Source: Tretioscincus oriximinensis
Lineage: Eukaryota > Chordata > Lepidosauria > Squamata > Gymnophthalmidae
DNA: 64,000 bases
NCBI GenBank assembly: GCA_022410635.1
Contig: JAJVDF010000494.1
Span: 752,191-816,190, forward strand
Reading direction: 5' to 3'
The notes under the pieces are model-generated. The model was not told the DNA's origin. It did no database searches and saw only the letters and a list, made by a program, of their open reading frames with translations. How positions within the stretch are numbered: the stretch's first letter is position 1; every line of letters starts with the position of its first letter. This document shows positions 1 to 11,160 of the stretch, in pieces. The position numbers were made by a program, and so were the translations under genes.

Positions 1-205
1 TGCAATGTCTAGATATCCAGATATCTGAATCTACGGACCTAGAACTCTAAAGAAACTGGATTTACATTAATGTATTCTTGGCATATGTTTCCTTCAAATT
101 GCTTAGAAATACGGTAGCCTTGTTTAATCATCTCAGCAGCATGCTGCTCGCCTTTTGGAGGTGAGATCATATATACAAGTAATATGAAAATTCTGTTTCA
201 TGCAG

Positions 206-398
206 ATGTATACCAAAACCCCAGGTGTGTTTAACCAGTTTTGAGACATTTGGGTGTAACCAGTATGAATGTGTATCCAGACAATTCATTTGTGACCAAC
301 TTCGGGATCCTGTTTGTGACACAGACAACATCGAATACAATAATCCATGTGCTTTGCACCAAAAAGGAAAAAGTGTGTCTTATAAAGGGCCATGCCAG
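206..398 (+). CDS. RECK: RECK exon: Kazal module
   Basis: The acceptor TTTCATGCAG precedes 206 and the donor CAG|GTATC follows 398; the exon is 193 nt and starts with the last base of a split codon. It reads a cysteine-rich stretch with the Kazal pattern: DPVCDTDNIEYNNPCALHQ, then a closing GPC. The end is in phase 0 with the next exon. Confidence 0.92.
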
Positions 399-3300
399 GT
401 ATCAAAAATATTTAAAAATCTTTGTATGAGATTTTTAATCTATTTCAATAAAATCTGTGGTGTATGGGACAAAATCCAGCCACGTCGTTGAGTGGCAGTG
501 GCAAGGGGTTGCAGTGAGGGGATGCATCTGAAGAAGCAGATTTGTCTACATATTTCTTGTCATTATTTAGATATTTGTGCAAAGTGCAGCTAATGACCAT
601 AGGGACACAGCTGGAGCCACACCTGCAAGTACCTACATCATGCTAAAAGAAATAATCAGAAATGAGCCCTGCTTAAGCTTGATATTTATAAAGCCTTCAA
701 TTCTGTCAGTCATGATGCTTTATTCCTAATTTTTTTAAAAAATGGGTTTAGGAGAAGGTTTTTGTAATGTTTTAAAATATTTATACTGTAATAAGGCAAG
801 AATAAACATTAATGGAAAGTTATCAAGGTCTATAGAACTGAAAAACGGAACTAAGCAGGGATGTCCGCTTTCTCCACTTCTGTCCCTGCTCTGTGTAGAA
901 GTTTTAGCCAATGAGATTAGACAAGCTCCAGATATCAAGGGATACAAGATTGGATCACATGAGTTGAAAATTAATTTATATGCAATTGACGCAATGATTC
1001 TATTATCAGACCCCGGCTCTTTAATGCCAGAATGCAATAGAATAATACAAAAATTCAAAACTACCACTGGTCTGAGAATAAATCTGGCTAAATTGGAATT
1101 ATTATGTCATAATGTCCCACCAGAAGAACAATTGTAAATTAAATGTGGTGCAAACTCATTGCTAGGAACAAAAAAAAAAAGAAATACCTAGGAACAATAT
1201 TAACTAAAACTCTGAATAGATTCATGACTGTGAATACCAACATAGTTCGGTTTTCCATTAAAAAAATGAATATGAGCTGATTATATTACCAAAAGTATTG
1301 TTTTGTTCCAAACCCTATCTGAAATCATCTCAAAAAATGCAATTAATAAATGGGACAAATTCTTAGTAAAATGGATTCAAGGGTCAAAAACTTAAACAAG
1401 ACAAACTTTATTCTAACAAAGAAGGGAGGAGTCTGGGGTGGGCTGAATTTACAAGTATATTACAATTCAACCCAAGTTACAAGGTTATTAGGTTTAGAAT
1501 ATAAAAATGCAAAATGGTTTAGTCTTGAGAGAAAAATGCATCTATTCGTTGATCTATAAAAAACGGACTCATCAAAAAATTAACGAATTATATGGACCAT
1601 TTAAAGCCACCATAGAGACTTTTAAGAAATGGGTAAATAAATTAATAGTAAGAGAATCACACTACGATGCGATTTTAAAGATTAATAATGATACCAATGC
1701 TATCCCTAGCCATGTGATGTCTAAATTAAGAGAAAACAATATTTTTATGTTTGAAGATTTTTATTCACAAAATCTTACATTGATCTCCCATGAGGAATTA
1801 TTAATTATTCTTGTACAATTATTCTTGTATATAGAAAATTACTTTTAGGAGTAGAATTAAATGACTGGGAAAAGGTGCTAAAAATGTAATAAACCAGCAT
1901 AAAGATATAATAGGAGACATTTATAAAATGCTAACTTGAAGTTTGATTTTATAAACTTTATTTACCAAGAACGGAGGCAGAAAATGAGTACACAAACTGT
2001 ACAAATTGATACTTTTCTTACTATAATGAAAAGAACATTTAATAAATTGCTCGAATTTAGATTCAAATTTATATCCTTGTGGTACAGAACACTGGCACAG
2101 TTAACTCATATTCCTCCAAACTGTTGGCATTGTCAACAGATTCCAGCAGATTATAAACACATGTGGTGGTGCTGTCCAGAAGTTCAGAAATGTTGGTGTA
2201 TAATTCAGGCAATAATAGATGTAATTATGTGTAGAACAATCAGTTGGTCTTACAAAAAATGGTTTTTAATGGATCAAATTTCTTGGATTTTTATAATGAT
2301 AATGATACATATATTTACCGCAGTCTTATATCAGCTGTCCATTTAGTAAATGTAAATGGGAAAAAGTCTTGAATTATAATTCCGGAAGATGAAACGGGTC
2401 CCTATGGAATTATGTTGAATTACAAATATTCCCTCTGCTGTACAAATAGAAATAATAACTTTTGCGGGGTTGGTTTTCTTTTAGTATATCTGTATGTTTT
2501 TGTATTTTTTTTGTANTTTTTTTTTATTATGTGTGCTGTTATCAGGCTTCATTGAAGGCCAAATTGTGGCACAAATCTCCCTTTGATCCTGAAGAATATG
2601 TGCCACTGAACTCCATATTTTATAATTTATCTCAACAGGCTTAAAGTTTTGTTTTTGTTTTTAGATCAACTATGAATTGGTTAATGAATGTTTTCTTTTG
2701 ACCAATGCGCACATGTTTCTGAGTTTACTAGATTTTAAAAGTGATTGGTAATCAAAAACTCCTTAGTAATATTAAAAGGAAGTCTAGGGATATATTTATT
2801 TTTAAAACTGTTGATACATCACCTAAAAATAAACTTTTAAATAATGTTGCTTAATGGAATCACTAGAAAATTGGTTTCCTAATTGATCTAGAAATGTTTT
2901 GCTGTCATGGTGGAAAGAATGATGGTGCCCTCAGGTCCATAAGAAAATAGGAACATAAAAAGAGTCCTGCTGAATTGGACTACAGCCCACTTAGTCCAGC
3001 ATACTGCCTCACCCTCATCGTTACATATCACTGGGAGTATTTAGCAAGTGATGGGAACCTATGTCGATACTGTAAGACTTTGTGAATACTTCATATAAGA
3101 CTTTTAATAATTTTTTAAAGTAATGAGCTCTTGATATACAGGGTGCTTCAAAAAATGTATACACACTTTGAACTTNCATACAATGTACAGAATCAATGGT
3201 GACTCGTACTAATATGTTATTTACGTTTTATTTACATTGGACTTTAAGCTTCCTAATTTCCTGAAATTTAGCTTTGTAAAACAGTAAATAAATTTTCTAT

Positions 3301-6300
3301 GGAAGTTCACAGTGGGTATACTTACCTGTTTAAAGAAATTCCTGATGAGCAGTTCCGCTTGGACCGATCCATTCGTTAACCTGTTCACATTTTGAACAGT
3401 GATTTAGTAGGATATAAGGCCTAGCCTCCTTTCCCCTTGCAGGCCATCCTAAGCAGCAGCAGATGTTACTGCTATTGGATAAAAAGAAGGCTTAGTCTAC
3501 TGCGTTGACAGTTTCCAGGAAACTGGTCAGTTTGCTTAAGTATGCTTTGGAAGTGATTGGGGAATAATTAATTAGCAATGTGAATGCTTTTCTTGTTAAT
3601 TTGTTTTCAGAGCCCATGTTGTACATTTTAATCCTCCACAAAAACACCTAGACATGTGAAGAATGAGTTCTAAACAAACCTAGTTGCTTGTTTCTGTTAA
3701 TCCAACTGGGGGTTAGCCCTATAATGGGTTTGGTTTGGTATGTGTCTGTTTAAGTATAGAGCCTCAGGCTGGTCCCCTAATCCCTTTCATCCCATTACGA
3801 AAGTACCTGCAGCCCCTTCAAGTATAAATAACAAGTCAGAGCACAAAAAAATGGATAAGGGAAGATGCCTTCCAACTAGACAGACCAGATTTTCTGAGGC
3901 CAAAACTGGGGTAATTAATATTCTTGCTAATATACAAATCACCCAACAACCTGCATACCGCTCTGAAATCCCTGCCTGAGAAATACGCGAAGCACATGAG
4001 AATTTTTTTAAATGTGTGAGAAATTTTTTATTTATTACTGTGAGGAGGGCGCCTTCAGGAGCTGGCCCCAGTTTCCAGAGCCCCCTAGAGGTGGTGCAGT
4101 GAATTTTAAAAATAAAAATTAAAGATTTTTTTAAAAACAATCCTCAACAAAAAACAGCGGAATCAGATAAACACCCCAAAACTAGCTTCCCCCCCAAAAG
4201 GGGTCATCTAATCAAGTCTGCTCCCAACTGTTTCCCAATTATAAATGATTTTTTAAAAAGTGTAAGTGTTATGATTTGCGGAGAAGAAAGAAAGCCTTTA
4301 TTTAAAAAATAAGTTTATTAAAAATCAGCCCCTGGTTTCAGAACTTTATAAACTGGGAAATAAAAAACATTCTTCCAAATAAACAAATTAAACAAAATCT
4401 TCTACACTTCCCTCTGGAGAACCAAACTTAAAAGCATGGCTGGTTTACAGTTTTTAAGAACTGCTTCTTCTTAAGCAGGCATGGACAGATCAGTTGCTAA
4501 GGAATCTGTCACTCAACTGGGAGATGGGCTTTCGAAGCCCTATATGGGGCGTGGGGAGGGCTGAGCCCCTTCCACTAGCCTGTAGCTCTAGCCAACCCAG
4601 CTATTCGAAAGCAGGAATTGCAAGAAATTGCAACTGAATGCAAGTANATACATGGGAACCACCACAGCCTGGTGGGGAAGATAGAATGTGAGCCTTTAGG
4701 CAAAAATACCCTTGTAAACCGCTTTGAGTCCCTTTGAAATGTGAGAAAAGTGGGGTATAAGAACCCAGTTCTTCTTCTTCTTCTAGCCAGCTGGTTCGGT
4801 TCAGTTTGCCTTACGCTATAGAGGGAAAAATTGGTTCTTGCAGATTTTTTTNAAAAAAACATCACTTGCAGATCTAGGAAACAGAAAAGTTTACATGGCT
4901 TTCTTTTATATGTGTTTCAAAAGTTCTGTTCTGCGTTTTGTTTATAAGGCACTGTAATATTAAACTACTGCTTTTTTTTTTTAATCCTGTTCAATTTTGC
5001 AGTCCTTCTGCAAATCGGTAGACCTGGTTTGTGGCCACAATGGAGAAACCTACAGCAATGTGTGTGCTGCTTATTCTGACCGAGTTGCTGTAGATTACAG
5101 TGGACCTTGTCAAGCTGTAGGAATAATTTCCAAATACAATTATCAAGGACAGTGTGCATTTGTGACATGCTCCCATCTTTCTGAAACTGGATACATGCCC
5201 ATGATTCCACCAGGTGATAATATCATATTAATAATTATGAAAAATATTCAACCTATGCCTTGTATATGTAGCTGAGTTTACATCAAAATAGGGTTTTTTA
5301 TGAGTGTTCATGATATAGAAAATGTTCATTTGTATGTACTACCATCAAGCAAGGTATTATATTAGCCCATTGTTGAATTCCAATTTTTAAAAGAGTAACA
5401 ATTACTGAACTTGAAAGTACTTGTTTCCCTTCTCCAGGCAACGTATAATTAAATGAGTCTTCATAACAACAATCTGCCAGCAAAAGTTGGCAGATAAGTT
5501 GTCCTTTTGTCCTTAGTTTACTAAATAGTGGGGGACTTGAACGTAGGCAGCAGGGAACAATTTTCACCATTTGATTGCCTGATGATCAGGAAGTGTAATT
5601 TTCTTTTAAGGAGAAGTCTGCAGGCATGTGTTCTCTGTGCTATATTCCCACAGTGCAAGAATGGAAGAACTAGTAGAAAAATAAAATGAACACTCTTAAA
5701 TATTTGACTGAATTTCATTTCAAATCCCCTCAAAGTTCTTGAATATATATCAAAAATTCTGAAGGGATCCTGTTTGTTTTTTCAAGGCAAGTAAAAATAC
5801 ATACACCACTCTGGATCGCTTGTTTTGGAAGCAACATCAATGGACAGTTGTTGCTTACATGCTTAACTTTTAGATTGGCCACTGAAGGAGATAGGATTCT
5901 ACGCTGATGGACCTTTTATATTTTCCAGTGAGGTGTTTTGGTTTCTCTGTAGCAGTTTTATATACATTTGAGAATTCTGTTTCTTTTTGTGATTGTGGAT
6001 GTCTGTTGATCAGGAGCTTGCTGTCCTATGTATGCTGGAATACTGCGAGTCTTATATGATAAAGAAAAGCTGGATACATTTTCCAGGGTAAGCACCTCAA
6101 GATTTCCTACGAAACTATTAAAATACTGTTAGTGCGGTAGATATTCATTAGCACTTGTATATTTCATTTTTGCATTTCTTTGTAATCTTTACAAATTGCA
6201 GCTTTATAAAGCTCAAAAATATATCCATACAAAAAAAATAATTAAATACACAATAAAAGTAGCACAAAAGATGGAATTATTTCACATTATCGGAGTAATG

Positions 6301-9029
6301 TAGTTCTAACATGTTGACTTGAATTCTTCAAGTCCCTACTGTGGATGGAGAGTGGTGAGCTTGATTCAGCAGTGCTCCATTAACTGAGGTAACTTCACAG
6401 ATTAGGTATAAACATAAATGAAAAACAGATGATTAGTGGCTTAATGGGATGGTTTAATGAATCCTGCATNGAGCAGGGGGTTAGACCCAACGACCCTGGA
6501 GGTCCCTTCCAACTCTATGATTCTATGGCCTCCGACTCAAATTCTTCGATAGGAGTATGATGAACTATAGCTTGCCAAACACAAACTCTTGAATTCCATC
6601 CTGTCAGAAAAGAGGAGGTGGGGAGTGAAATGGCTCCAAAAAGCCCAGTGCAGGATACATCAGTTTCCTCTTTCCATTTTGCCTTTGCCATAGCTCTGGA
6701 TTGATCAATGACCTTTCATGACTGAGTGACAAGTACAAAAAGATAACTTTTTGCCATTAGATTATACAATTTGATTCAGTGGTTGAGGTTTGTGTGTGTA
6801 GGGATAGTTGTCTCAAGTGCAAAATTCTTAGGGGAATAAAATTTCAAAAGAAAAGAAAATAGTAATCATAAATAGAAACAAGAGTGCTATCAACCAATAT
6901 TCAAATGTTCTAAACCGAATGTCCCCAGGCGTAGCAGCATAGAACTGCTCAGGTGGAAGAGGTGGGAAAGAGTGGCTACCACTACAGAAATAGGTAGCAG
7001 TGGCATAGGCAGGGGCCTCTTAACTACCGAGCCACTGCTGCCTGTCCCATGGAGAGCAGCATGATAGTAAGCAAGGTAGTGATTGAGTGAAGGAGAATTG
7101 TTAGTGTCCACCCTTGTCCTAGCAACTGGCAACCCACACTGTGGTATGACTTCATTTAGTGCAGCTGGGTCTGACATTTAGGCTTAATTTATAGGGGGCA
7201 AATATTTTATGTAAATATTCTAAAGATTTTTCTTTTCTTCTAGATAACTGATAAGAAGCCAATCACTGTACTTGAAATACTTCAGAAAATCCGCCTTCAT
7301 GTCTCTGTGCCACAGTGTGATGTATTTGGATACCTCAGCATTGAATCTGAAATTGTGATTCTTATTGTACCTGTGGATCAAAATCCCAAAACTCTTCAGG
7401 TATCAGCTGTCATATTTGTTGGTAGATAGGGAGAGGGGAGAATTGCGTATCGTTTTGTTATCTGCACAGGGAGAAGTCCACTGAAACAAACTTGAATAAT
7501 ACAGTCATATTAAATTGGCTAGTAAGTAATTTGGAAAAATAAGATAATTTCTTTTAAATTCCGATGAGCAAAAATCAATTGTAAATTCTCATTCTATTAT
7601 CCCACCATTGTTCACTCTAAATAATTTAAAGCTACACTTTCCTTTTGAGCAGAAGTTTAAAAAAATCAACAATTCTTTTTTGCAGTCCCGGGCTATATAT
7701 TGGAAGAACAGTAGAATATCTTAAACCAATTATAAATAGATGGAAGTAAGAGCTTGTTGGGGATATATTGTATATTCACAGTGAAGCATAGACTTAAAAA
7801 ANGCCCCCTCGTTTGCAGTACTATTCATGAGAAAAATAATAATTGATATGCTGAAAGTTCATCGGTAACCAACTATAGAAGTCTGGCTAGATAAACTGTT
7901 AAAAAAATTCAATTGTTATGATCACATTGTATTTCCCGCCTATTTCCTAATCTCAGAGTGTGTGCCTTAAACTTCGCACGCACTTTTGCCCCTTTTTAAA
8001 GAAGCTGACATTAGGATTTCCTTTTGATCAGAATACCTTTGACACTGGTAGTCTCAGAGAAACAACTCTACTTCTAGTTGAAGAATATAAGAGAAGGCTT
8101 GCTGAATTGGGCCACAGCACATCTAATCCAGCATTTTGTCTCATACAGTGGGCCACCAATTGCACCTGGACATTTTTAAGCAGAAGGCAAAACTTCACCT
8201 CGTATTAATTTTGCAAATTGGCATTTAAGGAATATTGCTTGTGCTCCAACCCAGAGACAGTACTAAGATTTCCGTACTAGTAGCTACTGATGAACTTGGT
8301 GCTCATGTGTAAGAGTGTAAAATCACCTGTTTAATGTCAAGGCTGAAGAAACCTTACATAAAGGAGGTGTTTCAGTCTCTTGTTCTTTTTTGTTGGCCTG
8401 TTTTGTATTTTCTCAAGTTTTACAGTATATTTTCTAAGGTGTGGTGACCAGAACTGTACACAATATGACAAATGTTGCCTTACTATAGATTTACAAAGGG
8501 GGGAAATAATACTTTCCAGCTTATTATTAATTCCTTTCCTAATTTTCTCTAACATTGAATTTGCTTTTTTCACTTTCGCTCTATTTATTGAGTTGGCCAC
8601 CAACATGCCAAGATACCTTTCCTCATCTGTCCCTGAAATCTGATAGGAGTAATTGGGATTCTTTGCCCCAGTGTGCATAACTTTGCATTTGGCATTTGTT
8701 GCCTACTATTTGTAGAGAGCTGAGTTCCTTCTGAAATCTAGGGGACATTTAACTGCTCAGTAAATAATTTGCAACAAGGAAGATATTTGAAGAATTCTCT
8801 TATTTTTTTCTAGATTGAAGCCTGCAATAAAGAAGCAGAAAAGATAGAATCGCTGATCAATTCTGACAGTCCTGCGTTGGCTTCCCATGTGCCACTTTCT
8901 GCACTAACAGCGGCCCAAGTGGAAGTTTCATTCAAAATATTTTCTTCCTCTAGGCGGCTTGTGTCAACATTGTATATGCTATTTTGGAGCCTTGCGCTCA
9001 CTTTCTCAGGCACTGCATTTTATACATAG
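206..9029 (+). CDS. RECK: RECK, C-terminal five coding exons (5' part outside window)
   Basis: Exons 206-398, 5003-5213, 6014-6087, 7244-7399 and 8814-9029 join in frame with AG/GT borders (phases 1, 0, 1, 0, 0, then the TAG stop at 9027). They encode Kazal-type modules followed by a C-terminal region ending in a hydrophobic GPI-attachment signal, which is the RECK C-terminal layout. RECK is a GPI-anchored cell-surface glycoprotein that restrains MMP2, MMP9 and MT1-MMP and works with ADGRA2 (GPR124) in Wnt7 signalling. No frameshift or stop is seen, so the gene looks functional. GLIPR2 lies downstream, as in human 9p13.3, which supports the identification. The N-terminal cysteine-knot repeats lie beyond the left edge. 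Identification is from remembered family features, not a search. Confidence 0.93.
650..2400 (+). mobile_element. L1-type LINE fragment, ORF2 decayed
   Basis: Broken frames read reverse transcriptase: YKAFNS near 690, NGTKQGCPLSPLL near 845-885, YAIDAMILL (decayed YADD) near 980, then the downstream domain and a C-terminal WYRTLAQ...CWHCQQ...HMWWCCP at about 2080-2190, the L1 zinc-knuckle-like motif. Multiple stops and frameshifts: old and inactive. It lies in a RECK intron. Confidence 0.85.
2936..3060 (-). mobile_element. CR1-type 3' end fragment
   Basis: Reads GAACATAA...GAGTCCTGCTGAATTGGA...AGTCCAGCATACTG, a decayed version of the CR1 3' end seen intact at 36.03 and 39.29 kb. Confidence 0.6.
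3139..3321 (-). mobile_element. Mariner-like MITE, truncated copy
   Basis: Begins CAGGGTGCTTCAAAAAATG after a TA dinucleotide. It matches the complete copy at 18146-18355 in opposite orientation but breaks off after GGAAGTTCACAGTGGGTATAC, losing the other terminal repeat. Confidence 0.75.
4483..4784 (+). mobile_element. tRNA-derived SINE with (TTC)n tail, copy 1
   Basis: The head resembles a tRNA (CAGTTGCTAAGG...TTTCGAAGCCC as A and B boxes), the body is shared with the copies at 41.65, 42.56 and 52.0 kb, and the 3' end GGGGTATAAGAACCCAG is followed by TTCTTCTTC. Confidence 0.8.
5003..5213 (+). CDS. RECK: RECK exon: Kazal module plus linker
   Basis: The acceptor TTTTGCAG precedes 5003 and the donor G|GTGATA follows 5213; the exon is 211 nt. 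It encodes SFCKSVDLVCGHNGETYSNV and on to a closing GPC, a complete Kazal pattern, then a cysteine-containing linker ending MPMIPPG across the splice. Confidence 0.93.
6014..6087 (+). CDS. RECK: RECK exon: ACCP segment
   Basis: The acceptor GATCAG precedes 6014 and the donor AGG|GTAAGC follows 6087; the exon is 74 nt. It translates to (G)ACCPMYAGILRVLYDKEKL and a few more residues with no stop. Phase matches both neighbours (enters phase 1, leaves phase 0). Confidence 0.88.
6470..6526 (+). mobile_element. CR1 3' terminal fragment
   Basis: GGTTAGACCCAACGACC then GGAGGTCCCTTCCAACTCTA and TGATTCTATG: the classical CR1 3' end. Confidence 0.75.
7244..7399 (+). CDS. RECK: RECK exon: conserved C-terminal domain
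   Basis: The acceptor TTCTTCTAG precedes 7244 and the donor CAG|GTATCA follows 7399; the exon is 156 nt, exactly 52 codons. The protein begins ITDKKPITVLEILQKIRLHV and continues with a cysteine and alternating hydrophobic residues, typical of the region before the GPI signal. Confidence 0.9.
8085..8170 (-). mobile_element. CR1 3' fragment
   Basis: GCTTGCTGAATTGGGCCACAGCACATCTAATCCAGCATTTTGTCTCA matches the 3' part of the other CR1 copies in reverse. Confidence 0.55.
8333..8690 (-). mobile_element. CR1 LINE fragment, ORF2 C-terminal part
   Basis: The minus strand reads MHTGAKNPNYSYQ, AKVKKANSMLEKIRKGI and CVQFWSPHLRKYTVKLEKIQ, parallel to the copies at 36 and 40 kb but with indels. It lies in the last RECK intron. 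Confidence 0.8.
8814..9029 (+). CDS. RECK: RECK terminal coding exon with GPI-anchor signal
   Basis: The acceptor TTTTTTCTAG precedes 8814. There are 71 codons and a TAG at 9027. It begins IEACNKEAEKIES and ends with a hydrophobic tail (LYMLFWSLALTFSGTAF), the pattern removed when a GPI anchor is attached. Small residues (SDSPALAS) lie upstream of the tail as possible cleavage-site context. Confidence 0.92.
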   Translation: MEACNKEAEKIESLINSDSPALASHVPLSALTAAQVEVSFKIFSSSRRLVSTLYMLFWSLALTFSGTAFYT

Positions 9030-11160
9030 TGGCAAAAAAATCCCCCATAGTTCAATTTTCTATTTGGTTTGCGAAAGACATTCAGGAACTTATTGTGTGT
9101 TAATTTGTAATGCAGGCCGTATCTCCATGGCTTAACCTGCCTTGGAAGTGCATAGCACTCCGTGTTCAAAGGGCATGAGGGCAACATGGAGGGATTTCAA
9201 TCCCCCTCCAAGTCATGGAAACCTGAGTGTGTAAAAAGCAGCTATGAAGCTGCTGCTTACATACTGGGCCAGGCTCTCACTTTGATCCATTGGGTTGCAC
9301 TTCCAGGCCAGCTTTCAGTGCCTTGGGGACAGCGATGGAGCCAGCAAGCTCCTTCCTGTTACTTCCTGAAGCCAAGGTTTACAGAGAAGCCTGGTCTGTC
9401 CCTGAGGCAGGTTTTGTGGAAATATGGCCATAATATTTATATGTGAAACCAAATTACACGACCAAAGTGATTGCTCTTTACAATCCCAGTAACAGTATTT
9501 TTATTACTGTTTTAGCAGTATTACAGTACAGCTTTATTTTGAATATAAGTTTTTTTTAGTCTTGAAGGAATTAAGGTACAGTTATAATTGTCTCTTTTTC
9601 ACTCTCTCATGTCTTCCTTGGTGAAGTCAGTTCTCATAAATTTTGTAGCACTTCAGACCTCTCCCTAGCCTTTTAACTGATGATGGGAGTAAGTCAAGGC
9701 AACTTTGGACCTTATAGAATCACAGAGTTAGAAGAGATCTCCAAGGTCGTTGGGTCCAACTCTCTGATTGATGAAGGATTCATTAAACCATCCCCACCTC
9801 TGCTTGAAAACTTCCAGTGAAGGATCACTTCCTTACTCTGGGGTTTAACAACCTTACTGTACAACATCCTTACTGTAGAATTTAACAACCTTACTGCACA
9901 TTTTATTTAACAGTAAGTCACGCTATTCAGTGATTCTTATGCTTTAAAACAAAAGTGTCACTGTTTGACTCTGTCTTGCAAATTGTAAAACTAAGGTGCC
10001 TTAGCACTCCATTTATGGCCATTGAACTTTACAGATAGGATTGATGGAACTGAATTTTTATAGATTCAAGGGCCACTGGTTCCTCATACCAGCTCTTAGC
10101 CAAAGACTGTCATGCCAACAAACTGCATGACTAATGCTGCATAGGAAATAGTTATATTCAAGCCTTTAAAAAATAGATTGAACATTGTCCTTATCAAAAG
10201 TTACGTAATGACCTACATTTTTGTGTATTAATTATTCTTCTATATTCATCCACTTGTGTCTATCAAAGTTGTTGCATCCAAGATTCTCCTGTGTGTATTG
10301 CATATGCAGTGCATATGTTTGTGTATTTTCCACTGCAAATCAATTAAATTTTATTGCAGTATTTAAAGATTTTAAAAATGTTTCTGTTGCAAAGCAAATA
10401 ATAATATTCTTTAAATATAAACAGTATTGAAATTGACATAGTTGTTCATAGGCCACTCAGCCAATTCTTATCACAAGAGTGATCTTAGCAGAACAGTTTT
10501 GATTAAAAACTTGCTAAAGTCATGTCTACTTTTCATGTAAAAATTCCAGACTAGAACTAATTACTTAACAAACTCAATCTTGTGTTTGTTGCAAGGGCAA
10601 AACTTCTGTAGAAAAAAGCCTACAGATGATCAGAAATGCTACAAATGATCCGATGATCAGTAAACTAAAATTCAAGTTGTGTAAACTTGAAGCTGTTTTA
10701 ATTATTGCCTAAGGGTAAGGTAAATCAGATTATTTTGTTTTGACTGTTAACTCTAAAATTTTAGTTTTTAATAAGTAGTAGTGAGTTTCTTTTGAACTAA
10801 TAATTTATGCAATTAGCTCTTAAGATTATCGTTTGAAACATGAAGGAGGCCATATGTTTTCTTAAAAACAAAAGATTGAACAATATGTTTGAAATGGTTC
10901 ATTTCCTTTTAACAAGGTAATGGCCCACATATATATTAAAAGTAGGACTTGGGAAATTAAGATTTAATAAAAGCATTGTCTAATTTCTTTTGGCTTTGGA
11001 ATAGAAAGAAAAGGAAGAAGTCGGTGAAACAGCTTCTCTGTTGAGCTCAGACTGTCAGTGAAGGAACACGATAATCAGTTTTTAATAAATTGTGCTTCAA
11101 ATCTGTCCAAATGAAGGATCACAAATTGACCACCTACAATAAACAGTGTTTTCCTCAAAC
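9030..11160 (+). other. RECK: Probable RECK 3' UTR
   Basis: No convincing coding exon follows the stop. The stretch is AT-rich with several AATAAA motifs, including 10966-10971, 11084-11089 and 11138-11143; another AATAAA lies near 12340. A CR1 3' fragment lies at about 9714-9830. The true end cannot be fixed from sequence alone, so the right limit is an inference. Confidence 0.45.
9714..9830 (-). mobile_element. CR1 3' terminal fragment
   Basis: TAGAATCACAGAGTTAGAAG, then CCAAGGTCGTTGGGTCCAACTC: the CR1 3' end in reverse. Confidence 0.7.
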